Shown here: one piece after another, positions 10,589 to 21,649 of the stretch | Layout of the letters: every line of letters begins with the position of its first letter | Position numbering within the stretch: the stretch's first letter is position 1 | Source: Notospermus geniculatus | Taxonomy: Eukaryota; Nemertea; Pilidiophora; Heteronemertea; Lineidae | Assembly (NCBI GenBank): GCA_002633025.1 | Contig: NMRB01001418.1 | Location: 65,248 to 129,247, forward strand | Direction of reading: 5' to 3' | Length of the DNA stretch: 64,000 nucleotides | The notes under the pieces: model-generated | Seen by the model: only the letters and a program-made list of their open reading frames with translations | The model's database searches: none | What the model was told of the DNA's origin: nothing | Made by a program: the position numbers and the translations under genes

Positions 10589-11062
10589 CAAAAATAGATA
10601 AAGACCAAAAATGATCCACTCGCGATCGAGGAGAACCATGATAAGCTGTGCGTTTTCCTCAATATCTCCAGAAATATTTGACCGATCGCGATGATTTCAC
10701 TTTTAAAATAACGTATACTTCTTTCGTAACATATCCTGAAAGTGTCATTGATTTCCGTTCAGTACTTTTTACGCCAGCGCAATGGAAACATACAACTTCG
10801 CCCGAAAACGCCACAAATTCTGCACAAACCTGCAGGTTCAGTTCTTTGCTTGACCGGGTGGTGGCGCTTATGATACTATTTTTAGCAACTCGGCTATTTT
10901 TAGCGACCATTTCGTGGATTTCCAGGAGGAACTCGGGCATGATGCCAGAGGAGGCTGACAGTGACATTTAGCTCGTGGCAGGGCATGGGCCGTAAAGATA
11001 GTCAAGTGAGATCGCGCGTGGATGGCGTTTTGTAACCTCCGGCGGAATTTATATCGATCGAA

Positions 11063-12018
11063 ATGGAGTCGGATGACTTTGGGGAGGGTACCAGTGGGCA
11101 TTCATCTCCTCGGCTTTGTTTGTGCGAAGGATATGAGAACTTTTTGAGGAAGGACAAATGTTGGGAAAACAGAATTGCCTGCTTTCGCCAGATCAACACA
11201 AGTCAAGTGAACTTTTATTTGGGTCACAATATCATTCCTGAATGGCAGCGAATTGGATGGATACACCTGGCCGATGGAAAACCGTGCACGTGGCTGGATG
11301 TCATGCTTGCTGTCAACAACAGCAGATACCATCACATTGCATGCCGTCTGCCGCGGTATGTTTGTTATTTTTAGGCCTATGTTTGATTTGACAGCTAAGT
11401 AATTGTTCGTGTGCCATTTATTTATTTTCGTGTCTGGCCTGTCATCAAAGGACGCTAATTTTATACAACAATTCATAACAATTCCTGGTTATGAAAAATA
11501 TAAACCAGCCACCTGCAGGGAACAATTGAACAGGGCCTCAATAAAACAAAGAGGATGATTCACCAATCAAGCTCTTCATGGGGCAGTAGATCAAACTGGA
11601 AATTATCACATGGGCACTTATAGTAACTGATTACGTAGACAGCAAAGGATCCTGACAAAGGATGTCCTCATTTGGAGACATCCGAACCCATGCCCTTATG
11701 CCCTATTCATTTTATTTCAGACCTGACTTGCTGCGAGTTTGTGTGTACTCATTCAATGCCTTTTGTGCCAACTACCTGATGAGAAATGAAGGGATGTATC
11801 TCGTTCCCATGAAACTCAACGGGAGTGCAGTCAAGACCTTGTTCTCACAGTTGAAGTATGCAGCAGGGGGCAAGCTCTCCTCGGTGAACTACGAGCACGC
11901 CAAGAGAACACTGATGCTGAGAAAAAACATCCATGGATACTCAAAGGGTGAAAAAGGTTACCGGGATGTTGAATTGCACACAATGGACATTCCCCTAAAA
12001 CGGAAAGGGAAAAAGTGA
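11063..12018 (+). CDS. two-exon gene in the 4.8-kb transposon, possible transposase C-terminal part
   Basis: The exons are 11063-11355 and 11721-12018, joined by GTATGT and a TTTATTTCAG acceptor. They give 196 residues in one frame ending KRKGKK. The N-terminal half has no known domain. The second exon contains a segment with spaced hydrophobic residues and a GG (LFSQLKYAAGGKLSSVN). This resembles the helical region near the last catalytic acidic residue in several RNase-H-fold transposases, where a FFS..R..GG pattern is common. That resemblance is inference. At 196 residues it is too short to be a complete transposase, so either it works with the convergent gene or the element is non-autonomous. 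The start ATG follows the inner TIR by about 130 bases. Confidence 0.6.
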
Positions 12019-12308
12019 AGGCCGAATAAGGGTAGACTTATTGAGGACTGTGGGCATGATTGAGGTGTGTTGAAACCTCCATGACAAGAGTTGAAACTGA
12101 CTAATTTCCACAGTTTGTGACTGTCTCAAAAATCAGGCCTTTCCGTTTAAGGCGAGCTAAAATGTGCATGCGCCTCGCAGAGCATAGAATTTCTACTGTT
12201 TGCAAGGTGCATGCACATTTTAGCTGAAAAAGGCCTGAAAAATTGTCTAGTTATGGCAAACTGGCATATTTGATGGAAAGATAATTCTGAGTGTCCTTTA
12301 GAATGATA

Positions 12309-12487
12309 CCGGTGTAACGTTTTTCAGTGTTCCCCATCTGCGAGTGTTCCCCTGCTATTGTCTGACGGAATAAGCCGCGACTCGACAATGGAGGACACAC
12401 AGAGAAACGTGTCGATCTATCTGCCAGTGTTTCCAGAACAATAGGGGGAACACTGACACACGGAAACACTGAAAAACTTTACACCTG
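12309..12487. mobile_element. 179-bp MITE nested in the 4.8-kb transposon
   Basis: The left end CCGGTGTAACGTTTTTCAG and the right end in reverse (CAGGTGTAAAGTTTTTCAG) pair as TIRs. Both are bordered by TA (12307-12308 and 12488-12489). The centre contains TGACGGAATAAGCCGC, also found at the centre of the MITE at 48467-48712. It inserted between the two convergent genes and so postdates the host element. Confidence 0.65.
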
Positions 12488-12762
12488 TACGAACATGCCA
12501 CAGGCTGGACAATTTCTGAGAATAGTTTTAAAAGTTGGCGTCAACCTATCAGTTGTCTGCCAACCACTGTCGCCTGCAAACACAGCGAAAAAGAATTTAA
12601 GTTAGTGTTCAAGAAGTAGCATATATTACATTATGAAATCTCTGTACATAAGTAAATGATTCAAAATACACAAGTTATTTCAGTTTGGGTTGGAGTTGTA
12701 CATTGATCCCACCCTCAGTCAGCTGCCCCCCCCCCACCAACACAAATAGATGACAAGTTCCC

Positions 12763-14982
12763 TCACTGCTTTCCTGAACTCTTGCCCCTGCCCTTCCCCT
12801 TTTCCCTGCCCTCCCCCTTTCCCTGAGACTGTCCAACAGTTTCCTCCGACTTCTTGCCCCTGCCCTTCCCCTTTCCCTGAGACTGCCCAACATTTTCCTC
12901 CGACCTCTTGCCCCTGCCCTTCCCCTTTCCCTGAGACTGCCCAACACTTTCATCCGACTTCTTGCCCCTGCCCATCCCCTTTCCTCCCTGAGACTTTCCA
13001 ACATTTTCCTCAGACTTCTTGCCCCTGCCCCTCCCTTTTCCCCGTGATTGTCCCCTCTGCTTTCCAGTCACTGTATGAAGTTTGTCCCGGAGTCCTTCCC
13101 CACCCTTAGCCCGATGTCCTTTTAATTCCTGTGTCCTCTCATATTCCCCTCGAATGTATCCCCCAAGTCTTGCATGTGTGTACTTCCGACACAGAGTCAT
13201 CACAACTTCCTTTACAGTGTCTGAAGGCACCTCTTCCTCTGCCAACTTTGATGTGGTCAATGCCTGGATGTTCTGTCGAACCTGGGCACCAAGGTCCCCC
13301 AACACTTTTGCATCGGTTTTCTGAAATGACAAAAACATGGAGGTGGTTAAGTTTTCTTTCTGACTGAGACATGGTGAATGCATGTAGGCATCACAACCAA
13401 AACATACTAATTTCCTGATGACAGATATAGGAATAAGCATACAGCATTCATAGGGCAGGGTGAAGGAGGGGTGTCAAAATAATGATGAACCACAAAATTA
13501 TGTTACCTTCACAACCTCTTTTCCATGAGAGCCAGTGAACTCACTCCTTATTAGCTTATCCAGAGATCTCAAAACCTGGAGGTAGTCGGGCATCAGGCAG
13601 TACAGTCCCCCTTTATCCCTGGCCCTCAGCTCCACGGGCAGGCGTGTGTCTTTCTTGTTCCTCACTATCATCCTAGCAATAACTTTCAAGTGCATGCGGT
13701 ACTTTGTTCTATTTCTCTTGTACAGGCGAAACATTTCCCCAATGCAGCCGCCAGACAGAAATGAAATGAAAACGACAATTCACTTAAATTTTCTACATTT
13801 CAGCAAGGGTCCAACAGTTGTGCCCTTGGAGGAATAAAGTCTGACAGCAGGGAATATATTTCCTGACTTCCTATATTTTAATTTCTGAAACTTTACTTCT
13901 GTAAAGACAATTTCATGTAAGATGCCATCCACAAGACATGCAAACAGGCTTGGCTGGAAATTCTTTAAATCATCTGCACTGGATTACTTACATGACTTAC
14001 CAAACAGGCCAGAATCTGGTTGTTCTGGAAGTTCTTCCCTTTCTTCAACAAACATTGCCGGTGTCTTTACAACTCGGCTTTTCCCACGACTTTTCCCACC
14101 ACGTCCTCTTCTCGAAGTTGTTGCACTCACACTTACATGACTTAGGGTACTGGTACTGGTACCCTCACTGGCCTCAGTAACATCACTAGGTGGCCCTTTA
14201 ACAATGTACCTGGAACACAAAAAGTACAGTATGTAGAATGTATGTAGAATTGACTACAATCACGCAACAAGCAGATTAGGCCAAGCAGGCCCCGTTCATA
14301 GTCATAATTGTTGCACCAGGGCCTAGGCCACTGGCATGAAGGGCAAGCCCTGTTAATATCCTGGAGTGCAAAAAGAAATTGGGCAAATGGCCAATTTGGC
14401 AATGCATGCGGGGGTGTCGTGGCTGTGGTGTGGGGTGCAGTAGAGTAGGGCAATGTAAGCCTAGCATGCCTAGGCCTAGGCTACAGACTACCTACAGGGC
14501 CATGATGAAGGCTAATTCACGATAGCCAGGCTGTCAGAAGAGAGGGGCAGGCACTAGGCAGAGGGCTAGGCCCCCAAGTAGCCTAGATTACTGAATCATA
14601 GGCTAGGCCCCTTATGCATGGATGGGCAGGCCCAGTTGTCAGACATTGCCTACCTTGCTATGGTCTCCACAATGGCAGCATAATGAATATTGCTCCAGGT
14701 GCAAAGCTCAATGTCAAAATCGACTCCGATTTTTTCAGCAAACGATCGAAGTTGCCGCGGCCACTCGCGCCAAAAGGATACGTGACCCTCCTCATCAGAT
14801 TTTAATTTCTTCTTCAGAACCTGAAATTCATTGGAAATCCCACAGCAAAGTCTGTCAAACAGTTGACTATCATCTTTAATGGTTTGCCACAATTCGGCTC
14901 TCTCCGAATAAAACTGGAAATGTCCCTCTAATTCGGCACTTTCGATAACAAAACTTCTCAATTCACTTGATAAATTCGCCAT
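12763..14982 (-). CDS. spliced gene of the 4.8-kb transposon with basic repeat tail
   Basis: Minus-strand exons are 14982-14654 (start ATG at 14982, donor AAG|GTAGGC), 14209-14001 (acceptor TTCCAG, donor G|GTAAGT), a third ending at 13507 (donor AAG|GTAACA) whose 5' border near 13735-13800 I could not fix, and 13320-12763. Exon one is acidic-aromatic with no known domain. Exon two is rich in Ser, Thr, Arg and Gly. Exon three is basic. The last exon ends in about five imperfect 22-residue repeats of the type GKGRGKKSEENVGQSQ, a lysine/glycine-rich tail likely to bind nucleic acid. The gene starts about 190 bp inside the right TIR and converges on the plus-strand gene, so the TIRs probably act as promoters. 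I cannot assign a function. It may be a DNA-binding partner of the other product. Confidence 0.6.
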
Positions 14983-15395
14983 GCCTGCTATCACCAGATC
15001 ATCATCCTGTCAAAATCAGCTGGTCATGCCATGTTGATGCTTCTGACGCAAGGAATTCTGGGAGTTCCAGGAAGCCACGAAATCTATTTTTAGCGCAGAT
15101 TGGCTGCTAGCGCCACGTGGCGAGAAAAGTATAAACCAAAAAGGGTAGGCTACGCTGGTTCGGGCCAATTTTCGGGCGAAGTTGTATGTTTCCATGGCGC
15201 TGGCGTAAAAAGCACTGAACGGAAATCAATGACACTTCCAGGATATGTTACGAAAGAAGTATACTTTATTTTAAAAGTGAAATCATCGCGATCGGTCAAA
15301 TATTTCTGGCGATATTGAGGAAAACGCACAGCTTGTCATGGTTCTCCTCGATCGCGAGTGGATCATTTTTGGTCTTTATCTATTTTTGTTAGAAA

Positions 15396-15901
15396 GCAAT
15401 GTCGAATGTTCGAGTTCAGATAAGTTGCCCGCTGTTCTGTTTACAACGTTCGCCATGTTGTTGTCTGGCAACTCGTTCCTAGGTACACCCCTCAGCATAC
15501 AATGTACCATTAATTTATCTACACCTCATTTTTAGCTCACTGGGGTGAGCTATTACGATGGTGCAGCGTCCGTCGTCCGTCGTTGTCCGTTAGCAGGGCA
15601 CGTTTCGTAACCGCTGGAGCTATTGATCTGAAACTTGGTACATATATAACCCTAGGTCAGATGACCCACGACATCAAGTTTCGGTCCGATTCGACTGGCG
15701 ACTCTCAGTTTGGCCACCAGGTGGTGGAAACCAAAAACACAAAAAGTGCAATAACTCCTGAACTAATGACTAGATCATCTCCAAATTTTTATCATATGTG
15801 TAGCTAATAAGGATACATAACATATATAACGGGTTTTTGATTTGACCTACTTTTCAAGGTCACAGAGGTCAAAGTTCGACAAAAGTGACGAACCTGCCAC
15901 A
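15396..15901. repeat. dispersed repeat beginning TTAGCTCACTGGGGTGAGC
   Basis: From about 15533 the sequence has TTTTAGCTCACTGGGGTGAGC, GTCCGTCGTCCGTCG and AACTTGGTACATATATAACC. I know this composition as an abundant dispersed repeat of marine invertebrate genomes. A related start occurs at 22695 (TTTAGCTCAGCTGACC..GTCCGTCACC). It runs into the assembly gap, so its end is unknown. Confidence 0.45.
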
Positions 15902-16248
15902 NNNNNNNNNNNNNNNNNNNNNNNNNNNNNNNNNNNNNNNNNNNNNNNNNNNNNNNNNNNNNNNNNNNNNNNNNNNNNNNNNNNNNNNNNNNNNNNNNNN
16001 NNNNNNNNNNNNNNNNNNNNNNNNNNNNNNNNNNNNNNNNNNNNNNNNNNNNNNNNNNNNNNNNNNNNNNNNNNNNNNNNNNNNNNNNNNNNNNNNNNNN
16101 NNNNNNNNNNNNNNNNNNNNNNNNNNNNNNNNNNNNNNNNNNNNNNNNNNNNNNNNNNNNNNNNNNNNNNNNNNNNNNNNNNNNNNNNNNNNNNNNNNNN
16201 NNNNNNNNNNNNNNNNNNNNNNNNNNNNNNNNNNNNNNNNNNNNNNNN
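15902..16248. other. assembly gap
   Basis: 347 bases of N. The open frames drawn through it are meaningless. Confidence 0.99.
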
Positions 16249-17300
16249 TTCTGTGGAGTAGAATGGCCATGACGTCTAGATAGCTTACTCCCGATACTGA
16301 TTCCTCACTGTGGCCATATGAAACTTACAAATTCTCAAAGGCCAGCAAGACTTGTCTAATTTATTCTTTATTGCTACTTTCTAAGCGTTGGCAATCATAC
16401 ATTCTGCTGCTTTTATCACATATTTGGTTATTTACTTCGATATTATTCCTTTTACGGTGGGGGAATAACACACTCGGAACAGCCAAGCTTCACGGATACC
16501 AGAAGCACGTTGCCTGACAACACTGGTCACGTGACTAGCAACGCAACTCTGTCGAACATGGCGGGTGATTCATTTGACCTACGGCTTTGGACGAGTAAAC
16601 ATCTCCCATTCAACGTAATACGCTGCATTCTGAAGCGAATAACAGATCATTTGTATAGCATATGACATTATTCACCCAAAATGTCATCTTAGTCAACCCC
16701 AAATGATGAAAAAGTGCAGCATTTTACAGCCAAAGCGCGAGTTTTCGCTCGCCTCAAAAGCAACAGACAGCTGTAGGAAAAGTCATTAGCATAAACCTTT
16801 GCAGGAGGCGGGGCTTACTTTGATTGCAGCGCGCTGATTGGCCGCATGTTTTCTCGGCGGCAGTACTCCACGAAATGCTGCTGGTTTATTCAGGGCCTCG
16901 TGCGTGCGAGTTTAGGGAGCTAAGCTAAGAGGACCTGATTTCTTCAGGATGCGTAACATGTGACCTGTGGATCATGTTAATAATTGAGTTACGTGACCAA
17001 ATTAAGCAGATGACGCGTAGGTTTATGAATAAAATCTGAATTCTTTATGTTGACAATGGTCAATTGAAATACCCGAGTTCAAGTCAACAGGCCAATAATA
17101 GGCCTAAAGCCCAATGGGCCTTAGGTCAGTCATTCACACATTACACCTACATTCAACCTCGCCAGAGGAACAATGAAAGAATGGACGAATCGGAAAGGTT
17201 ACTCGGGCGATTACAAAATTTTCTCGGACGAGGTATAAGCCAATTGACTATGGATAATGACTTTCAAAAACAAGCCTTGCGATTGGGTGCTTACTGACGA
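16249..17300. other. no gene seen
   Basis: No exon is supported. The 77-codon plus-strand frame at 17064-17297 has no recognised domain. Confidence 0.35.
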
Positions 17301-17301
17301 G

Positions 17302-17409
17302 GGGCCGTATTCATAAAACTACTGAAGTCTAAGTGTGATACTTATCTTTTGTGTTGAACAAAGGATAAGTATCACACTTAGACTTAAGTAGCTTTATGAA
17401 TATGGGCCC
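17302..17409. mobile_element. 108-bp hairpin MITE, copy A
   Basis: The sequence is nearly fully palindromic. GGCCGTATTCATAAAACTAC and its reverse complement end the unit, and AAGTCTAAGTGTGATACTTA and its partner form the inner stem around TTGTGTTGAAC. The same family recurs at 20025, 59245, 59468, 59578 and 60806. Confidence 0.75.
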
Positions 17410-17696
17410 AGGGGACCATGGCACAAGTGAAACTTAGGCCCGTATTTTAGAATGCTCCTCAACGGTAAGGAGTTCCTCAAGGCTATTGTTCTCCTGTTGA
17501 GGAGCAGTACGCCATTTGCATTCGAGACGGCAAGAATCACCATTGACTCGGCTAAGTTAAATGGGGAAAATCGTCGTGGTTACGGCGAATTAACTACTAA
17601 TCACTTGTTGTGGCGAGTGGTCAGTATTTCTAGTCTGGTTAGACTAGGTTCTACATTACGAAAAGTTCAGCGGTTGCTGAAAAATTGCTGCCAGAA

Positions 17697-18536
17697 AATA
17701 TGGCCAAGTCAAAGGCCGGCAGCGACACTGACTCATACGGCGCGAGTCCTGTCGTGTATGTTTCCAACGATGATAATCATGAAAATGACCGTAGTACATG
17801 TAGTAAAAGGGTCGAGACGGGTCGCTCTGAAAAAGGCGCTCGTAAAATATCTGATGACGCTCTGGTAGAGGCGTTGGAAGGTCTGCAGAAGCGACGTGAG
17901 GTGATGGAAACCAAGCGAGACCGCCATAGTCCGGGTGCAGCAGGGCATGCACAGCAGACGCAGTACTGCAGAGATCGCGAAGGGCGTCGTGCTGCTCGCT
18001 CGGAAAGGTGAAGGTCACGCTCTAGATCCAGGTCTAGGTCTAAACTGAAACCTAAAAGTAAGCCTGCTGAGGCTTTGGGCAGGGCCCCCAGTCACAGTGA
18101 ATCTGATGGGGGGTCTGACAGAAACATGAGAAGTGGACAGCAGGATGAAAAGGTTAGGCCTAGACATGTGAGAAAAAAGTTTAGGGCAAAAGTACCAGCT
18201 CTCAGTCGTAGTTGCCAAAGGAAGAACACAAGTAAGGGAGGGGTTTCTCCCTGTAGGCATGCTGGTAAAAAACGTAAAGTTCATGAGATATCTTCGTCTG
18301 GGAGTGAGAGCAGCTCGGATTCTGGCTCGGGTTCGAGTAGCACTTGTTCCCTTAAGTTATTTCAGAACGTGCCAAAAGTTGACTGCAAAGGCCTCAAGCT
18401 GAAGGTGCCACTGATTTTAGAATGCCCCTTTGGGAAAAGGAACTCCTTAATTTCGCTGAGGATCTCCTTTATTCCAAAGATTGGTCCGGACCTTGCTATA
18501 GCTGCTAAGGCATCCTTATTCTGCCTGGAATCAGCG
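17697..18536 (+). pseudogene. broken Ser/Arg-rich coding stretch
   Basis: Two plus-strand frames (17685-18011 and about 18015-18557) read as hydrophilic protein with acidic serine runs, an RSRSRSRS stretch near 18020-18045 and a basic KKRKVHE patch. A stop at 18009 separates an upstream acidic segment from the RS repeat. No domain was recognised. It is probably an accessory or nucleic-acid-binding product of the surrounding element, now decayed, though it could also be a captured host SR-type fragment. Confidence 0.35.
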
Positions 18537-18546
18537 AACAGTCAAG

Positions 18547-18805
18547 ATGGGCGATGACCTACACAGGCTTCGTGACATCAGGAGGCTTCAGGAACGGCTC
18601 AATCAGCCTCGGCGAATAAGAAGCAGGCATGTTCTATACGTTAAATCAGATGAAAATTTGAACGATGAAGAGTTTCGAACATGATATCGGCTCACCCGAG
18701 GAGGGTTCACACAGCTCCTGGAGATTTTGCGCGGCGACTTAGCAGAACCACTTGATAACCATGGAAATCCGGTTCCACCGAGCATCCAGCTGAAAGCAAC
18801 GTTAA
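18547..18805 (+). pseudogene. PIF/Harbinger-type nuclease fragment
   Basis: From the ATG at 18547 the frame gives a hydrophilic start, then a segment matching the N-terminal region of Harbinger/HARBI1-like nucleases (a YRLTRGGFTQLLEILRGDL pattern followed by a proline-rich linker and IQLKATL). An in-frame TGA at 18682-18684 interrupts it, and it is cut off at 18805 where a GGCCCGGTTGCACC element starts. None of the catalytic aspartates remains, so it is a dead relic. Confidence 0.55.
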
Positions 18806-18989
18806 GGCCCGGTTGCACCAGCTATGCTCAAAGTTAAGTTAAGTTACAAAGGAAATGGATAAGGTCGATTCTGGAATCGATTTTGTCTGAGGCGTCCTCA
18901 GTAAGGATTTCCTCTAACGAAAGGTGACCTCACGAAAGGGCGCCTCAGTCCTAAAATAAAGAAGCATTCTAAAATACGGGCCATAGTGT

Positions 18990-20024
18990 CATGAATTTGG
19001 CCTTTGGAAGCCATTGAAAAACGTCCATATCATCAAAAGTGCTGAATAAATTTACCAAGAACTTCCACAATAGTGTTTAACAAATGGATATCTTTATCTC
19101 CCCGATGTTTAAAAAAAATTCAGTTGAGACTAAAAAAGTTGACCTTTACAGCCATTTTTTGACAGCTGATTACATAATGTTGTTGTGAAAGCAAGCACTC
19201 AAAACCGCTGGAATTATTTGACCAAGGCATGGAAATTTTATATAACACAAACCCGATCAAATTTGGTCAATTTGTTCACAAGATATTCAAAAAAATGAGG
19301 TATAGATAAATTAATGCGGAGGGGTGTACATGTACACCCTTAATCATAAGTAAGAGTCTTTTCTAGAGTTTCAGATTGTAAAGTTCCACTTGAAAAAGAC
19401 CCCGGTTGGGGTAGAAAATTCGTGAATTCTGTAGATTGACTTCTTGCTTATTATCTTAATCATAAGTAAATGCACAGCTAATAAACTTAAATATTTCCCA
19501 AAATCTTCAGCGGATCAACCTTTGCTTTTTACGACAATTATTTAGGGCCTCAAGACACATTTTGAGACCAAAAATGTCACGAACTTGCATGAGTTGTATT
19601 TTTGACAAAAGCTTAAAATTTCTGTAAAAAAGTGTGATTTTCAATCGCATATTTTAAAAAACTGAAACCAGCATCATTTTAAAGCTTTCCTGTTTCTATA
19701 CACGAAGAAATTTTCTAATTTTCAATCCGAGCTTCCATATCGTAGTTATGAAGAATTTATCAAAAAATTTCACTCGAAACTCCAGTCAACAGTCCAAGTC
19801 ATATTTTATAGTCCACCTTTCTTTATTGTCCCAAGATAATCCTCACGAAATAATCAGTCCCATTCATCGTAGGCCAAGTTTGTAAATGGCGTCAATTCCA
19901 GAAGAGGTTACGTGGGCTCTCTTACCTTTGGTTACGACGAATTACGAACGGTGACACCGCCACTCATCCCACACAAACGACCGCCGGGCCTTCGATTACT
20001 CGATGAAGTAACTATTGTTGACCA
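18990..20024. other. no gene seen; one arm of an inverted repeat
   Basis: ACACCCTTAATCATAAGTA at about 19335-19355 is inverted at about 20208-20226 (TACTTATGATTAAGGGTGTT). This suggests a fold-back unit of about 890 bp that includes hairpin copy B. A short ATGGCG-initiated frame near 19886 has only 23 codons and no other support. Confidence 0.35.
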
Positions 20025-20133
20025 GGGCCCGTATTCATAAAACGACTTACGTCTAAGTGTGACACTTATCCTTTGTTCAAAATAAAAGATAAGTATCACG
20101 CTTTGACTTAAGTAGTTTTATGAATATGGATCC
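20025..20133. mobile_element. 108-bp hairpin MITE, copy B
   Basis: Same family as 17302-17409. The ends are GGGCCCGTATTCATAAAACG and the inverted TTTTATGAATATGGATCC, with inner stem AAGTGTGACACTTATC and its partner. Confidence 0.75.
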
Positions 20134-20139
20134 AGGCCA

Positions 20140-21370
20140 TGAATAGGCCTATTCACAACATTCAGCTGGCAGCACGCCTTACCCACTAGGCCAAATCCCC
20201 ATCTACTTATGATTAAGGGTGTTCTTTACGCTAATAATCACATACGGTACGTGTAACAATTTTAATGATTCAATAATAAATCATGCAATGAAGTAAGGAA
20301 ACGCCAACTGATGTAAGAACTGAATAACGCGCCTAGTGCTGCAGCGCTTGCACATAGACGGTATATTGACATACGGGGTACCAGTCTTTTTAGTAGTACA
20401 TGTAATTGTAATTTATTCAGTGAATATAATAGGCCTACAAGCATGGGTACAGGGCCGAAGCATATGCATTGATGGCTCTGTACAGAATAATGTAGATACA
20501 TTGAATTTCATGGCAATATTTGATACAACTAAACAAGGAAACGGTACACCTGAATAGATGACGGCGGCATCCCAATTCCAAAGACTCAAAGACAACGCCG
20601 ATGATGGTGGATAGAACAGAGCTTTATGGTAGCATGGGGGTGGACGTGAATAACAGTAACCACGGTCTGATCACGTCATAAACTAATTCAAAATATAATA
20701 CCATGATCAGTTATTTAGAAACGATACAATGGATGCGGTCAATTTTAAAGTGATACCTGACACCAAGATTACCCATTAAGTGTAACCCTGGCAAAAAGTG
20801 TTAACCTGAATCCTTAAAGGGAGACTCCATTCATTGTGTAAAATTTTGGATTTTTGAAATGTCGTTAGTACATTCAAATTCATTGATATCTGCAACATGT
20901 CATATATTTATGAAATCGGCAAACTCATCATTTTAAGCATTGCATCCCAAGGGGACCATTGCACAGCACATCTGATGTCATGTTTTCAAAGCATATTTAT
21001 GAAGGTACAACGAATAGGCCAATGCAGTCACACTATTAGCTCCTTCACTACAATAAAGTTCTTCAGCCTATGGACGCTATTGACATCACAACTCATGGCA
21101 ATGGTCTCCGTGGATTGATAAAAGTTCAAAAGTTTACAATGAGTGGTGTCTCCCTTTAACCCATCGTCTGATTAACCCTTAGTTAACACTTAGTTAATAT
21201 CTATCTAGTTGACTGTAGAATCAAACCAACACTAATTCTTGTTCGCCTTAATTCGATGATTTTATTGTACCTGGTAAGGTTTCACTGAAAGAACAATATG
21301 AAACGGTGGTGAGAACTGCAAATTGCACCATGAAAAATTCAGGCACGACCTGTTTTGTCCACATTCTTAT
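20140..21370. other. no gene seen
   Basis: No exon is supported. CCTTAAAGGGAGACTCCATTCATTG at about 20813 and GAGTGGTGTCTCCCTTTAA at about 21141 are inverted, which hints at a further degraded element of about 350 bp. Confidence 0.35.
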
Positions 21371-21640
21371 ATCGTTTTACGGAAACATCGTGTTAAAGCA
21401 AATCTGAACCCAGGTTTAGGACCCCTGCGTACCCAGCTTTCAGAAAAGTCATGTTGCCAAAAAACTCCTTTGCGTCATTGGCGTCCAATGAAGTCCGTTC
21501 CCAAAATGTAAAAAGCCCTAGCGGTTGTTGCCAGCAAAAGATACTTTTGGCAACATGACCTCTCTGAAAGCTGGGTGCCCAATCCTAACCTGGGTTCAGA
21601 ATTGCTCTAACACGATGTTTCCGCAGAACGCCATAGAATT
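21368..21640. mobile_element. MITE with ~40-bp TIRs
   Basis: The left arm CGGAAACATCGTGTTAAAGC..CTGAACCCAGGTTTAGG and the right arm in reverse complement (CGGAAACATCGTGTTAGAGC) pair for about 40 bases. A second inner pair follows (ACCCAGCTTTCAGAAAAGTC with GACCTCTCTGAAAGCTGGGT, and ATGTTGCCAAAA with TTTTGGCAACAT). No clear target duplication. Confidence 0.6.
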
Positions 21641-21649
21641 TGGACTAGT

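Larger units (their letters stand above)
10589..15388. mobile_element. 4.8-kb two-gene DNA transposon, 7-bp target duplication
   Basis: The terminal inverted repeats begin CAAAAATAGATAAAGACC at both ends. They match for about 220 bp with only a handful of differences (10589-10806 against 15172-15388), then continue more loosely to about 10935 and 15062. The flanks TTAGAAA at 10582-10588 and 15389-15395 are a perfect 7-bp target duplication. Inside are a two-exon plus-strand gene and a spliced minus-strand gene that converge near 12.0-12.8 kb, with a small MITE nested between them. Termini starting CA and a 7-8-bp duplication recall P-type and related DDE elements, but I do not recognise a full transposase. 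The superfamily is therefore open. Confidence 0.8.
17437..18982. mobile_element. TIR element carrying broken coding sequence
   Basis: The left end GGCCCGTATTTTAGAATGCT and the reverse complement of the right end match for 19 bases. A similar TTTTAGAATGCCCCTTTGGG block lies inside near 18415. The interior holds a broken Ser/Arg-rich coding stretch and a Harbinger-type fragment, then another element starting GGCCCGGTTGCACCA at 18806. The target duplication could not be fixed. Confidence 0.5.

Noticed and set aside
10648-10971. Similar frames at 10659-10967 (-) and 15100-15318 (+) that could suggest a duplicated small gene
   Set aside because: They are the two copies of the terminal inverted repeat of the 4.8-kb transposon, read in the same sense.
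12750-13109. Plus-strand proline/cysteine-rich frame (PCPSPFPET repeats)
   Set aside because: It is the antisense shadow of the basic repeat tail of the minus-strand transposon gene.
15842-16283. Open frames of 130-140 codons across the N gap
   Set aside because: They consist almost wholly of undetermined residues and only reflect the run of N.
19886-19956. Short ATGGCG-initiated frame as a first exon
   Set aside because: Only 23 codons, no convincing donor with a following exon, and no domain.
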